A stretch of 64,000 nt of DNA, from positions 2,169,501-2,233,500 of the forward strand of contig NZ_CP053538.1 of the NCBI RefSeq assembly GCF_013137895.1. Reading direction: 5' to 3'. Below the pieces are notes generated by a model. The model was not told the origin of the DNA. It worked only from the letters and a program-made list of their open reading frames with translations, and did not search any database. Source of the DNA: Hymenobacter taeanensis. GTDB lineage: Bacteria; Bacteroidota; Bacteroidia; Cytophagales; Hymenobacteraceae. Below, in pieces: positions 36,781 to 46,241 of the stretch (position 1 is its first letter; each line of letters opens with the position of its first letter). Both the position numbers and the translations under genes were made by a program.

Positions 36781-37662
36781 ATGAAGCAATTCTTCACACA
36801 CACTTTGGCCCTGTTACTGGTCTTGGCACTAGTAGCTACGGATGCGAGTGCGCAGCAGTTCAGTAAGCGGAAACAGTACAACTCCGTTGGAGTATCGCTG
36901 AATGCCATGAACTACTTCGGTGATATTACTCCAAAGCCTAGCATTCCCAGTTTTCGTGCTGGTGCAACGCGCCCTAACCTAGGCCTCTCGTTTACTCACC
37001 GTTTTGCTCCTCGGATTTCGGTGCGTGCGGCTTTGGCCTATGGCCGTATCACGGGCGATGACTCGAAAGCCGCTGACCAGAACGACCCGGACGCTAAGTT
37101 CCGTTACAACCGGAATATGAACTTCCGTAATGACATTCTTGAACTGTCAGCAGTTGGTATCTTCGACCTGATCGAGAACCGCAATAACTACCTTCGTCGT
37201 CCAGACTTTGTTCCTTACCTGTTTGGTGGTGTGGGAGTTATTCACCATAACCCCAAAGGCACGGATGCAAACGGCAATATTGTAGCACTGCAGCCGTTGA
37301 GAACCGAAGCTCAAGCTTCCGGTTACAGCCTGACGCAATTTGTAATTCCTTTTGGTGCCGGTGCCCGTTACAAGCTCAACAAGAGCTTTGACATAGGCTT
37401 GGAACTCGGTTTCCGTAAAACGTTTACTGACTACCTCGATGACGTGAGCGGTAACTATGCCCCCAGCCGTGATGCTTTAGGCTCCGCTCAAGCACAATAT
37501 TTCGGCTGGGATATTACTCGCAACTTCCCCGGTACGTATGATCGGGCAGCTCAAGGCGGCGAGATGCGTGGTAAGAGCAATGAGAAAGACTGGTACACTA
37601 CTTTAGGCGTATCAGTAAACTATATTCTCGCTCCAAGAGTAAGAAGCCCCAAATTCCGATAG
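36781..37662 (+). CDS. DUF6089-type outer-membrane beta-barrel protein
   Basis: The 293-residue protein has a signal peptide cut after ASAQ (about residue 24) and a porin-like barrel with GVSLNAMNYFGDITP, RPNLGLSFTHRFAPRISVRAAL and a tail with DWYTTLGVSVNYIL. It is a probable small OmpA/OmpX-size barrel of unknown role, conserved next to uppS-bamA in Bacteroidota. The start is fixed by the signal peptide. A paralogue follows after 42 bp. Confidence 0.75.
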   Translation: MKQFFTHTLALLLVLALVATDASAQQFSKRKQYNSVGVSLNAMNYFGDITPKPSIPSFRAGATRPNLGLSFTHRFAPRISVRAALAYGRITGDDSKAADQNDPDAKFRYNRNMNFRNDILELSAVGIFDLIENRNNYLRRPDFVPYLFGGVGVIHHNPKGTDANGNIVALQPLRTEAQASGYSLTQFVIPFGAGARYKLNKSFDIGLELGFRKTFTDYLDDVSGNYAPSRDALGSAQAQYFGWDITRNFPGTYDRAAQGGEMRGKSNEKDWYTTLGVSVNYILAPRVRSPKFR

Positions 37663-37704
37663 CCAGCAGATACTGGCTGTCTTAATCACTCAACAGCCAG
37701 TCTA

Positions 37705-38478
37705 ATGACGCATTCGACTCCGTTCAAAACACTCCTTGCTTGCGTTGCGCAAGCAGGGAGTGTTTTTTTTGTTCATTCAGCCCAAGCGCAAAATACAAGC
37801 GAGGTTGGTCTCGGCCTAGGTGGACTAAGCTACAAGGGTGAATTGTCGCCTAATTATCAGTTTCGCAACAACCGGCCAGCCTTCACCGCCTTCTATCGTA
37901 AGGACATATCGGCTCCAGTTACGCTACGCGGAGCCGTTACCGGGGGGCTGCTCCGTGCGGCTGATGCAACCGTGAAAGGTGTTAACAACGACACGGCTCC
38001 CTTGGCAGCTTACCGGAACGCCAACATGACGGGTAGCTTGTGGGAACTTTCTGGAGCATTAGAGTATAATTTCTTTGACTTTCATAACCGAAAAGACAAG
38101 ATACACTTCACCCCTTATGTATTTGTTGGGGTTGCGGGCTTCTACGCTCACACTAAAGTAGTTGGCCGCGGCATCACCAACAACGAGTACAACGGCTTAG
38201 TGGGCCTAGCCATACCTGCTGGCCTGGGTTTCAAGTACGCAGTATCTCAGCACTGGAACTTAGGACTAGATGCGGGTGCGCGCAAAACCTTTACGGATGA
38301 TATTGACCGGTACAATGGTAAAGACCAGCCCTCTTCCAGCACCGAAGTAAGAGTATTGGGCAACCCAAACACTAAAGACTGGTACTTTTATAACGGCATA
38401 AGCGTCTCGTATACCTTCTATAAAATAAGGTGCCCAGAAGGTACTTTGGAGATTCAGAAAAATAAAAAGAACAAATAG
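37705..38478 (+). CDS. Second DUF6089-type barrel protein; its signal codons form a terminator
   Basis: The 257-residue paralogue has a signal peptide ending in SAQAQ-N (about residue 30) and barrel strands with LGLGGLSYKGELSP, LWELSGALEYNFFDF and DWYFYNGISVSYTF. The codons for residues 8-22 form a 19-bp hairpin followed by eight T, a textbook intrinsic terminator inside the gene. No alternative in-frame start exists downstream that keeps a signal peptide. No promoter is visible in the 42-bp gap, so expression would depend on readthrough from the gene before it. Confidence 0.75.
   Translation: MTHSTPFKTLLACVAQAGSVFFVHSAQAQNTSEVGLGLGGLSYKGELSPNYQFRNNRPAFTAFYRKDISAPVTLRGAVTGGLLRAADATVKGVNNDTAPLAAYRNANMTGSLWELSGALEYNFFDFHNRKDKIHFTPYVFVGVAGFYAHTKVVGRGITNNEYNGLVGLAIPAGLGFKYAVSQHWNLGLDAGARKTFTDDIDRYNGKDQPSSSTEVRVLGNPNTKDWYFYNGISVSYTFYKIRCPEGTLEIQKNKKNK
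37726..37770 (+). terminator. Intragenic intrinsic terminator/attenuator
   Basis: A 19-bp stem (37726-37744, 37748-37766) with one T-G mismatch and a 3-base loop is followed by a run of eight T (37763-37770). It lies inside the signal-peptide codons of the second DUF6089 gene. Just upstream, 37672-37680 pairs with 37693-37701 (9 bp) and can alternatively pair with 37661-37665, so mutually exclusive structures are possible. Confidence 0.8.
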
Positions 38479-38501
38479 GCTTCTCAGGAAGCCTGTAAAG
38501 T

Positions 38502-38548
38502 GAAGCCCCTGACACGCAGCAAACAATGCTGAAGGTGTCAGGGGCTTC
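38502..38548 (+). terminator. Terminator after the DUF6089 pair
   Basis: A 14-bp perfect stem (38502-38515, 38535-38548) encloses a smaller CAGC/GCTG stem. No T-run follows. Confidence 0.65.
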
Positions 38549-38643
38549 CATGCAATGTAGTAGGTCTACTTATCGTTTGAAGGTAGGCCAAGGCGTATGC
38601 AACCATTTGCGTACCTTGCAGCCTCTTTACGCAAAAAGTAACA

Positions 38644-39390
38644 ATGGCCTCTCGGTCCGAGATTGACTCCCAGAATATTCCCGCGCACGTCGCCGTCATT
38701 ATGGACGGTAATGGTCGTTGGGCTAAGCAGAAAGGCGGGCTCCGCATCTTTGGTCATCAAAGTGCCATTAAAGCGGTACGCGAAACAGTAGAGTCTGCCG
38801 CAGAAATTGGTGTGCAGTATCTCACGCTTTACGCCTTCTCCACTGAAAACTGGGCTCGTCCGGCCCACGAAGTAATGGCGTTGATGCAACTGCTGGTTCA
38901 TACCATTCGGCAGGAGACAGCTACGCTATTAAAAAATAATATTCGCCTTCAAGCCATTGGCCAGATTGAAAGTTTGCCAGCTTCCTGCCAGCGAGAACTA
39001 GCGGAAGCAATAGAATTGACGAAGGCAGGCAACCGCATGACCCTGGTATTGGCTCTTAGCTATAGCGGGCGTTGGGACCTCACCCAGGCAGCGCAAAGGC
39101 TGGCGGCTGATGTAGCAGCTGGCACCATGGAGGCATCAGCCATCACGGAGCAGACTATCGCAGGTTATCTTTCTACCAAAGGCATTCCCGACCCAGAGCT
39201 GCTTATCCGCACAAGCGGAGAGCAGCGCATCAGCAACTTCTTGCTGTGGCAATTGGCCTACACCGAGCTGTACATCACTGATTTGTTGTGGCCCGATTTC
39301 CGGCGGGAGCATTTCTATGATGCCTTGCGTGCTTATCAGCAGCGTGAGCGGCGCTTCGGCAAAACCAGTGAGCAGCTAACCGTTTCGTAA
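38644..39390 (+). CDS. uppS: Isoprenyl transferase (undecaprenyl diphosphate synthase)
   Basis: The 248-residue cis-prenyltransferase makes the lipid carrier for peptidoglycan. HVAVIMDGNGRWAKQ holds the catalytic Asp21; GHQSAIKAVRE, LTLYAFSTENWARP and the C-terminal IRTSGEQRISNFLLWQLAYTE are diagnostic. An inverted repeat TTGCGTA/TACGCAA (38607-38613, 38628-38634) with TACCTTGC inside lies just before the ATG and may be its promoter/operator. It is 9 bp upstream of bamA. Confidence 0.93.
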   Translation: MASRSEIDSQNIPAHVAVIMDGNGRWAKQKGGLRIFGHQSAIKAVRETVESAAEIGVQYLTLYAFSTENWARPAHEVMALMQLLVHTIRQETATLLKNNIRLQAIGQIESLPASCQRELAEAIELTKAGNRMTLVLALSYSGRWDLTQAAQRLAADVAAGTMEASAITEQTIAGYLSTKGIPDPELLIRTSGEQRISNFLLWQLAYTELYITDLLWPDFRREHFYDALRAYQQRERRFGKTSEQLTVS

Positions 39391-39399
39391 CAGCAGAAA

Positions 39400-41919
39400 A
39401 TGAGTTCTTCGTACCATACTATTCTTCGGGCTTTAGCTATTACCCTGTCTCTGGGGGTTGCTGCCAGCGAAGCTGCCCTGGCGCAAACAGCACCAGTAGG
39501 AGCTGCTCAAGGTGAACCCCAACGGTATACATTAGGCGGTATCACTATCAGTGGGGCCCGCTATCTTGATGCTAATACACTCATCGGGTTAACTGGCCTA
39601 AAGATTGGCGACCCTATTACTATTCCCGGTGAAGAAGTAGGTAAAGCCATCCGGAAGCTCTGGGACCAAGGAATCCTGGGCGACGTAAGTGTTAGTATTG
39701 ATCACATCGAAGGACAGCGCATATTCCTGGACTTCAATCTCAAAGAGCGTCCGCGCCTGTCTAAGTTTGAGTTTTCGGGCATTGGTAAGAGCCAAGCAGA
39801 TGAGCTGAAAAACAAGATCAAGCTCATCCGGGGGAAAGTAGTAACGGATGCGTTGCTTAGTAACACCAAGGCACAGGTGCGCAAGTTCTACACGAACAAA
39901 GGCTTCCTGGATACCAAGGTGAACATTGTGCAGGTTCCAGATTCGTCTTTGTCAAACAGCGTGTTGCTCGACATCAAAGTTGATAAAGGTGCCAAGGTCC
40001 GCATCCATGATATTGTGTTTGAAGGCAATGAGGCGTTCAAAGACGGTACGCTGAAAGGCAAATTCAAGAAGACTAAGGAGAAAAAATTCCCGAAATTCTT
40101 TAACTCAGGTAAGTTCCAGCGGGCAGAGTTTGAAGAAGATAAGAAGAAGCTTATTGACTTCTATAATGCGCAAGGCTACCGCGATGCGGTGGTAGTGTCT
40201 GACTCGTTGGAGCGCGATGATAAAGGCCTGACGCTTAAAGTTCGGGTAGACGAAGGACCGAAGTACTACTTCCGTCATATCACTTGGAACGGCAATTACC
40301 TCTACGACGATAAAACCCTGGCCTCCGTGTTGGCCATTAAAGAGGGCAGCGTATACAGCAAGGAAACGCTGGATAAACGACTCAACTACAACCCCACCGG
40401 GCAAGACGTAACGTCGTTGTACATGAACGACGGCTATCTGTTCTTCCAGATTGAGCCTGTAGAAACTAAAGTAGAAGGCGACTCAATTGACATTGAGATG
40501 CGTATTACGGAGGGAGTACAGGCGCGCATCAAGGAGATCAATATTGCGGGTAATACAAAAACCTCCGACCACGTAGTGCGGCGGGCGCTTTATACGTTGC
40601 CGGGGGATAAGTTCAGCCGTGAGCAACTAATTCGTTCTCAACGCGAAATTGCAACTCTTGGCTACTTTGACCCCGAGAAGATCGGGATGAACCCCGTACC
40701 AAACCAGGCCGACGGAACCGTAGACATTAACTACACGGTTGAGGAAAAGCCCTCTGACCAGATTACGCTTTCTGGTGGCTGGGGTGGCTATGCTGGCTTC
40801 ATTGGTACGGTAGGCCTCGTATTCAACAACTTCTCGTTGCGCAAAGCCAGCAGCCTGCGCAACTGGACTCCGGTGCCCGCTGGTGACGGGCAGCGTTTAG
40901 CCTTAAACGTGCAGGCTAACGGCCTACAGTACCAGGCATACTCGTTCTCCTTCACGGAGCCTTGGCTAGGCGGACGGAAGCCTAACTCTTTCTCCTTCAG
41001 CCTCAACAAGAGCATCCAGCGGCTAGGTACCAACTTCGATCCTAAAACGGGTAGCTCCATTAAAGTAAACAGTGCTTCTGTGAGCCTGGGTCGGCGTTTG
41101 CGCTGGCCAGATGATTACTTCACGTTGAGCAACTCCTTGTCGTTTAGCCAGTACAAACTGCAGAACTACACGTACTTTGAGAACTTCAACAACGGCAACG
41201 CGAATAACTTCACGTTCAACACTACCCTGGCGCGTAATAGCATTGACAACCCCACCTTTACCCGCCGGGGCTCAACGCTTTCATTAAGCGTAAATCTAAC
41301 ACCTCCGTACTCTGTCTTTAAAGGCTCGCACCCAAGCGTGAACGAGTGGGTAGAGTTCCATAAATGGATGTTTGATGCCTCGTGGTTCTCGCCATTGGTA
41401 GGCAAACTGGTTCTGAACACACGGGCTCACTTCGGCTTTATCGGCAGCTACAACAGCAGCCGCCAGATTGGTCCGTTTGAACGCTTTAAGCTCGGCGGTT
41501 CTGGCCTAGGTTATGGTGGAGCTTCCAACTTCTTGGTAGGTACTGAATACGTAGGCCTACGCGGTTATGATGACCCTAATGGTACTGAGTCATTGCCGGC
41601 CTCACGCCAGAGCTCTAATGGTGGCGTAGTGTACAATAAGTACGTGCTGGAGATGCGTTATCCGGTGAGCTTGAACCCGGCAGCAACTGTCTATGTTCTG
41701 GGCTTTGCTGAGGCAGGCAACTCGTTTGAAAAGTACACCGATTACAACCCCTATAAGCTGTACCGTTCGGCAGGCCTGGGAGCTCGTATTTTCATGTCGG
41801 CATTTGGTTTGCTTGGCTTTGATTATGGTTGGGGCTTTGATAATGTTCCGGTTTATACAGCGGGGCAAAAGCAGACAACAGGGCGTTTCCACTTCATCAT
41901 TGGCCAGCAGATCCGTTAA
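39400..41919 (+). CDS. bamA: Outer-membrane protein assembly factor BamA
   Basis: The 839-residue Omp85 protein has a signal peptide (cut about AALAQ-T, residue 29), five POTRA domains (about 45-460, for example GAKVRIHDIVFEGNEAFKDGTLKGKF split over domains) and a C-terminal barrel with the GLRGYDDP motif (about 711) that corresponds to VRGF/Y. It inserts beta-barrel proteins into the outer membrane. The two Skp-type chaperones follow directly. Confidence 0.93.
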   Translation: MSSSYHTILRALAITLSLGVAASEAALAQTAPVGAAQGEPQRYTLGGITISGARYLDANTLIGLTGLKIGDPITIPGEEVGKAIRKLWDQGILGDVSVSIDHIEGQRIFLDFNLKERPRLSKFEFSGIGKSQADELKNKIKLIRGKVVTDALLSNTKAQVRKFYTNKGFLDTKVNIVQVPDSSLSNSVLLDIKVDKGAKVRIHDIVFEGNEAFKDGTLKGKFKKTKEKKFPKFFNSGKFQRAEFEEDKKKLIDFYNAQGYRDAVVVSDSLERDDKGLTLKVRVDEGPKYYFRHITWNGNYLYDDKTLASVLAIKEGSVYSKETLDKRLNYNPTGQDVTSLYMNDGYLFFQIEPVETKVEGDSIDIEMRITEGVQARIKEINIAGNTKTSDHVVRRALYTLPGDKFSREQLIRSQREIATLGYFDPEKIGMNPVPNQADGTVDINYTVEEKPSDQITLSGGWGGYAGFIGTVGLVFNNFSLRKASSLRNWTPVPAGDGQRLALNVQANGLQYQAYSFSFTEPWLGGRKPNSFSFSLNKSIQRLGTNFDPKTGSSIKVNSASVSLGRRLRWPDDYFTLSNSLSFSQYKLQNYTYFENFNNGNANNFTFNTTLARNSIDNPTFTRRGSTLSLSVNLTPPYSVFKGSHPSVNEWVEFHKWMFDASWFSPLVGKLVLNTRAHFGFIGSYNSSRQIGPFERFKLGGSGLGYGGASNFLVGTEYVGLRGYDDPNGTESLPASRQSSNGGVVYNKYVLEMRYPVSLNPAATVYVLGFAEAGNSFEKYTDYNPYKLYRSAGLGARIFMSAFGLLGFDYGWGFDNVPVYTAGQKQTTGRFHFIIGQQIR

Positions 41920-41960
41920 GCCCAGCGGAGTAACAGTTGGCTACCTATCCTTCATACTCA

Positions 41961-42638
41961 ATGCGTAAGTTACTGACGTGGATGATGGCAGCCTTGCTGC
42001 TATGTGTAATGGCTCCGGTGGCGCAGGCCCAGAAGTTCGGATATGTTGATTCTGAATTTATAATGGGTAAAATGCCGGCGTACGGACAGGCTCAACAGGA
42101 GCTAAATACGCTCTCGGCCAACTGGCAAAAAGACATTGAGAGTCAAAAAAAAGATCTTGATAAGCTTTACCGGAATTATCAGGCCGAAGAAGTCGTTCTG
42201 ACTGAGCCGATGAAGAAGAAGCGTCAGGACGAAATCTTGAAGAAGGAGCAGGACATTAAAGCTTACCAGAACAAGATATTCGGCTTTGAAGGGCAACTCT
42301 TCAAAAAGCGGCAGGAGCTGACAAAACCAGTGCAGGACCAGGTATTTGAAGCCATTGAGAAAGTGGCTAAGAAAAAGCAGCTGGCTGTAGTGTTCGATAA
42401 GTCCGGTGACCTAACAATGCTATACACAAATCCGGCGCATGATTACACGGAGTTTGTACTGGAGGAGCTAGGTCTAGCCTCACCCGAGCGTAACCAGGCG
42501 GCGCAAAAAGGAGCGGTTAACACGGTAACTACTCCTCAGGCTCCCGCTGGCGCCGATGAGACAGTAGCCGAAGATGCTCCTGCCAAAGCTAAAACGCCAG
42601 CCCGTACTACTCCGCGGCCGGCTAGCCGAAAAAAATAA
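41961..42638 (+). CDS. OmpH/Skp-family periplasmic chaperone (first copy)
   Basis: The 225-residue protein has a signal peptide ending QAQ-K (about residue 24) and a long charged coiled-coil (about 45-130, QKKDLDKLYRNYQAEEV, EQDIKAYQNKIFGF) between short strands (KFGYVDSEFIM; LAVVFDKSGDLTMLY). This is the Skp jellyfish fold that carries unfolded barrel proteins to BamA. An Ala/Pro/Thr-rich tail of about 45 residues is extra. ATG 41961 is set by the signal peptide. Confidence 0.88.
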   Translation: MRKLLTWMMAALLLCVMAPVAQAQKFGYVDSEFIMGKMPAYGQAQQELNTLSANWQKDIESQKKDLDKLYRNYQAEEVVLTEPMKKKRQDEILKKEQDIKAYQNKIFGFEGQLFKKRQELTKPVQDQVFEAIEKVAKKKQLAVVFDKSGDLTMLYTNPAHDYTEFVLEELGLASPERNQAAQKGAVNTVTTPQAPAGADETVAEDAPAKAKTPARTTPRPASRKK

Positions 42639-42673
42639 CTTTGTACCCTCTTACTCTCTGACCTTTTCTTTTA

Positions 42674-43312
42674 ATGACCATCATGAACAAATTCCGCGTT
42701 GCACTGGCTGTTGCCGCTCTTACTTTCACTACGGCTACGGCTTCTATGGCTCAAACGGCCGCACCGCTGAAAATTGGCTACACCAGCGTTGAGTACGTAT
42801 TAAGCCAGATGCCCGAGAGCAAGCAGATCGAGTCTCAACTGAAAGATTATAGCACGCAGCTGAAAAACCAGCTCGATGCCAAGGCTGCTGAGTTCCGTAC
42901 AAAAGGAGAGGCCTACCAGAAGGGTGCTGCAACCATGACCGACGTGGTGCGCACAGATAAGGAGCGTGAACTGCAAAACATGCAGCAGTCAATTCAAGAG
43001 TTTCAGCAGAACGCTGAAAACTCGTTGCAGCAGAAGCAGCAGGCTTTGCTTAAGCCCGCCCTGGATAAGCTGCAAAAGAACATTGATGCTGTAGCCGAAG
43101 AGAATGGCTTTACTTACATCCTGAACTCTGATGGGGCTAGCCCTGTGCTACTGCATGGTCCTAAGGAGGGTGATGTGTCTGACCTGATCCTGAAGAAAAT
43201 GGGCATTACGCCCGGCGCAGCCCAGGCAGCCCCCAAGGTGACTACTCCAGCAGCTACTACTGCTGCAACTCCAGCAGCACCTACCAAAACTAAAACGAAG
43301 AGCAAAAAATAG
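42674..43312 (+). CDS. OmpH/Skp-family periplasmic chaperone (second copy)
   Basis: The 212-residue paralogue has a signal peptide ending SMAQ-T, a coiled-coil with SQLKDYSTQLKNQLDAKAAE and ELQNMQQSIQEFQQNAENSLQQKQQ, the strand NGFTYILNSD and a Lys/Thr/Pro/Ala tail. A TAACTTTG (42636-42643) overlapping the previous stop codon could give it a separate promoter. ATG 42683 (MNKFRVAL) is an equally good start. The hairpin at 43331 terminates the cluster. Confidence 0.87.
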   Translation: MTIMNKFRVALAVAALTFTTATASMAQTAAPLKIGYTSVEYVLSQMPESKQIESQLKDYSTQLKNQLDAKAAEFRTKGEAYQKGAATMTDVVRTDKERELQNMQQSIQEFQQNAENSLQQKQQALLKPALDKLQKNIDAVAEENGFTYILNSDGASPVLLHGPKEGDVSDLILKKMGITPGAAQAAPKVTTPAATTAATPAAPTKTKTKSKK

Positions 43313-43330
43313 GCAGTAATGCCTTTAATG

Positions 43331-43366
43331 AGAACAGCCGAGGCCTACGCCTCGGCTGTTCTTGTT
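43331..43366 (+). terminator. Terminator of the bamA-Skp cluster
   Basis: A perfect 14-bp stem (43331-43344, 43349-43362) with a CTAC loop is followed by TTGTTT. It lies between the second Skp gene and the RluD start, supporting ATG 43397 over the earlier in-frame ATG at 43319. Confidence 0.75.
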
Positions 43367-43396
43367 TATAGAAGACCTCATGATTACCTACATTCT

Positions 43397-44467
43397 ATGA
43401 CGCCGGAGCCCGATTATAGCGAAGAGCACACGCACCCCCTTTCAGCTCCTGACCTCGATGAAGAAGAGGAGGGAGGAGACGAACTGTATGAGCATCACCG
43501 TATTCGGGCTGATAAGGGGCAGGAGCTCTTACGCCTAGATAAGTTTCTGCTTAACCGGCTAGCAAATACTTCTCGTAACCGCATTCAGAATGCTATTCGG
43601 GCAGAGGCGGTGCAGGTGAATGATCGGGTGGTTAAATCCAACTATCGGGTAAAGCCCCTCGATGTTATCACCATTACGCTACCGGAGCCCCCGCGTGAGT
43701 TCAAAGTGGTGCCCGAGCCTATGCAGCTCGATATCCGCTATGAGGATGATGAACTGCTGCTGGTGAATAAGCCTGCTGGCTTGGTAGTGCACCCGGCTTT
43801 CGGGAACTGGCAGGGCACCCTTGTGAACGGACTGGCCTACCATCTGCAGAACTTACCTACGGGGCGTAATGGGGAAATCCGACCTGGCCTAGTGCACCGC
43901 ATTGATAAGGACACCTCGGGGTTGCTGGTAGTCGGCAAAACGGAGTGGGCCATGACTCACCTCTCCCAGCAGTTCTTTCATCACACTATTGAGCGCACAT
44001 ACTTAGCGCTGGTATGGGGAGTGCCCAAAGAGGCAGTAGGCACCATCAGAGGGCACATCGGGCGCAGTATGAAAGACCGTAAAGTGCAGGCCGTATATCC
44101 TGACGGTGAGCAGGGGAAGCATGCCGTGACTCATTACCGGGTATTACAGTCATTTGGTACCGCAGCTTTGCTGCAGTGTAACCTGGAAACAGGGCGTACG
44201 CATCAAATAAGAGCTCATATGAAGCACATAGGCCACCCGCTGTTTGGTGATGCTACCTATGGGGGAGATAAGGTGGTATATGGCCAACGTACTGGCGCAT
44301 ATAAAGCGTTTGCGGAGAAAGCTCTTGAGATGATGCCTCGCCAGGCGCTTCATGCTAAATCATTGGGCTTTGTGCACCCTACAACTCACCAGCAGCTGCA
44401 ATTCGAGGTTGAGCTACCAGCTGATTTTGAAGCTCTGTTGGCAGCCTGGGAGCAGTATACTAGATAA
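43397..44467 (+). CDS. RluA/RluD-family 23S rRNA pseudouridine synthase
   Basis: The 356-residue enzyme has an acidic N-terminus (DLDEEEEGGDE), an S4 RNA-binding domain (about 45-100, LLRLDKFLLNRLANTSRNRIQ) and a pseudouridine synthase domain with the catalytic Asp in GLVHRIDKDTSGLLVV (about 170). NKPAGLVVHP and LETGRTHQIRAHM complete the RluD pattern. The target, probably helix 69 of 23S rRNA, is inferred from the family. The last 100 bases converge on the TPR gene through a shared terminator. Confidence 0.88.
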   Translation: MTPEPDYSEEHTHPLSAPDLDEEEEGGDELYEHHRIRADKGQELLRLDKFLLNRLANTSRNRIQNAIRAEAVQVNDRVVKSNYRVKPLDVITITLPEPPREFKVVPEPMQLDIRYEDDELLLVNKPAGLVVHPAFGNWQGTLVNGLAYHLQNLPTGRNGEIRPGLVHRIDKDTSGLLVVGKTEWAMTHLSQQFFHHTIERTYLALVWGVPKEAVGTIRGHIGRSMKDRKVQAVYPDGEQGKHAVTHYRVLQSFGTAALLQCNLETGRTHQIRAHMKHIGHPLFGDATYGGDKVVYGQRTGAYKAFAEKALEMMPRQALHAKSLGFVHPTTHQQLQFEVELPADFEALLAAWEQYTR

Positions 44468-44522
44468 CAGCAGGTAAGCTAGGCCACTTACCAAGTAATA
44501 GCTTAGAGTTGGGTAAACACAA

Positions 44523-44556
44523 AAAAGCCCCGCCATAAACTAATGGCGGGGCTTTT
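44523..44556. terminator. Bidirectional intrinsic terminator
   Basis: A 14-bp perfect stem (44523-44536, 44543-44556) with a 6-base loop is flanked by six A on the left and four T on the right. It separates the convergent RluD-like and TPR genes. Confidence 0.85.
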
Positions 44557-44571
44557 CTATAAGAAAGCGAA

Positions 44572-46191
44572 TTACTTACGCTTAGCCGGAGCTTTGGTAG
44601 CTGGCTTGTTGATTTCGCTCACAGCTGTTTTGGCTTGCTGATCAGCGGGGTCAAGCACAAGCACCTGCTGCCAGTAGGGCAATGAGGCGGCTTTGTCGTT
44701 CTTAGTGAACAGGTAATAAGAACCCAAGTACTTGTTAGCTTCGATCAGGCCAGTCTTATACTTGGCAGCATCGGCACCAGAGGCCACTTCAATGTATTTC
44801 TCGTAGTAAGGCTTAGCCAGCCCTTGCTTAGAGTCTTTATCGAGGTTGGCATTAGCACGAGCACGCATCTGGTAGCCAGGAACGTACGTGGGACGCTCCG
44901 TGAGAACCATGCCATAAAGGCTATCTGCCTGTGCATACTGGTCGTTGAGCTCGTAAGCGCGGGCTAGGTATACCTTATCCGTTAGCTCACCACCATCGTT
45001 CGCTTTCATACGAGCACGGTAGGTTGCAATGGCATTGGGGTAATCTTTGGCTGCAATGTAAGCTTGGGCAAGCTCATTCTGCAGCTCAGAAGCTTTCTTC
45101 GGATCAGCATCAATAGCCTTCTTAATGATGGCAGCACCTTCAGTTGTCTTACCGCTCTTAATAAGCATCTTACCGTAGTACACGTTGTCTTCGGTGATTA
45201 CTTTATTGCTGGCGTTAGCAATCTGCATGTACTTCTGCATGGCGGCTAGTGCCTCCTCGTTCTGGCCCTGCTCATACAACGAGTAAGCCTTCAAACGATT
45301 CATGGTCAAATCGTTGGGGTTGGCGGCTAAAACCTTGTTGATTTCAGTCAAGGCCTCGGGGTACTTCTTGGTCAGGTACAGGAACGACGCGTACTTGGCA
45401 TCCGTGTTCGTAGACTTCTCCGCCAACGAGGTAAACTTCTGGAACTGTGCCAACGCATCGTCGTAACGACCAGCAAAGTAGTAGGTCTCAGCCAGAGCGT
45501 TATAAGCAGGAGCATAGTTAGGATCTATGCTGATAGCCTTGTCGAGGTTAGTTTTGGCCTCGTTGTAAGTCCGGGCGCGCATATTGAGCTGGCCTTTCCG
45601 AACGTACGCTTTCACGTTGTTAGGATCTGCCATAGTGGCACGTTCGTAGCTGTTCATTGCCTCGCCGCCACCTTGCTCAGTCTTGAGATAGATGTCGCCA
45701 CGAGCAATCATTAGCGTGGGGTCATCTTTTCCCTTGTTGAGTTTCTGCGCAGCATCTACGTACGTGAGAGCCTTTGTGATATCCTTGATATCAGACTCAG
45801 CGTAGGCCTGTGCAATCATTGTATAGACCTTGGCATCTTTGCCTTTAGAGGCCTTTACAGCGCTGTCAAACTGAATTTCGGCTTCAGCAGTTTTGCCTTT
45901 GGCCAAGGCTGCACGGCCAGCTGCTATCAGCGTAACAGGGTCTTTCTGATTCAGCGAAATACGGTTGAAGTAGTAGGCTGCCGAGTCAGGCATGTCACGC
46001 AACTGGTACAGACGACCTAACTCAAAGTTCGACTCTGTTGAGCCACCTTGCTTAAGCAGCGTAGAGCGGGCCTCACCGTAACGCTCCAAATCAAAAGCCC
46101 GTTGGACACTTGAGGTATTCTGAGCGAGTGCGGCAGAGCCGGAAACAGACAAGGCAGCGAGGAGCGTTAGCTTCCAGGGCTTGAAGTTCAT
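44572..46191 (-). CDS. Exported tetratricopeptide-repeat protein
   Basis: The 539-residue protein has a signal peptide cut at ALAQ-N (about residue 23) and about 12 TPR units filling the rest (for example LGRLYQLRDMPDSAAYYFNRI, AYNALAETYYFAGRYDDALAQFQ, AQAYIAAKDYPNAIATYRARMK). The Lys-rich tail is KAPAKRK. TPRs mediate protein contacts; as the last gene of the ExbB-TonB operon it may scaffold the periplasmic part of that system (inference). ATG 46191 is preferred over TTG 46197. Confidence 0.85.
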   Translation of the reverse strand: MNFKPWKLTLLAALSVSGSAALAQNTSSVQRAFDLERYGEARSTLLKQGGSTESNFELGRLYQLRDMPDSAAYYFNRISLNQKDPVTLIAAGRAALAKGKTAEAEIQFDSAVKASKGKDAKVYTMIAQAYAESDIKDITKALTYVDAAQKLNKGKDDPTLMIARGDIYLKTEQGGGEAMNSYERATMADPNNVKAYVRKGQLNMRARTYNEAKTNLDKAISIDPNYAPAYNALAETYYFAGRYDDALAQFQKFTSLAEKSTNTDAKYASFLYLTKKYPEALTEINKVLAANPNDLTMNRLKAYSLYEQGQNEEALAAMQKYMQIANASNKVITEDNVYYGKMLIKSGKTTEGAAIIKKAIDADPKKASELQNELAQAYIAAKDYPNAIATYRARMKANDGGELTDKVYLARAYELNDQYAQADSLYGMVLTERPTYVPGYQMRARANANLDKDSKQGLAKPYYEKYIEVASGADAAKYKTGLIEANKYLGSYYLFTKNDKAASLPYWQQVLVLDPADQQAKTAVSEINKPATKAPAKRK

Positions 46192-46241
46192 GAGCAAGAG
46201 GATTAGTGAAAAAGCGTGTGGAACGGAAAGGGGTAAAAAGG

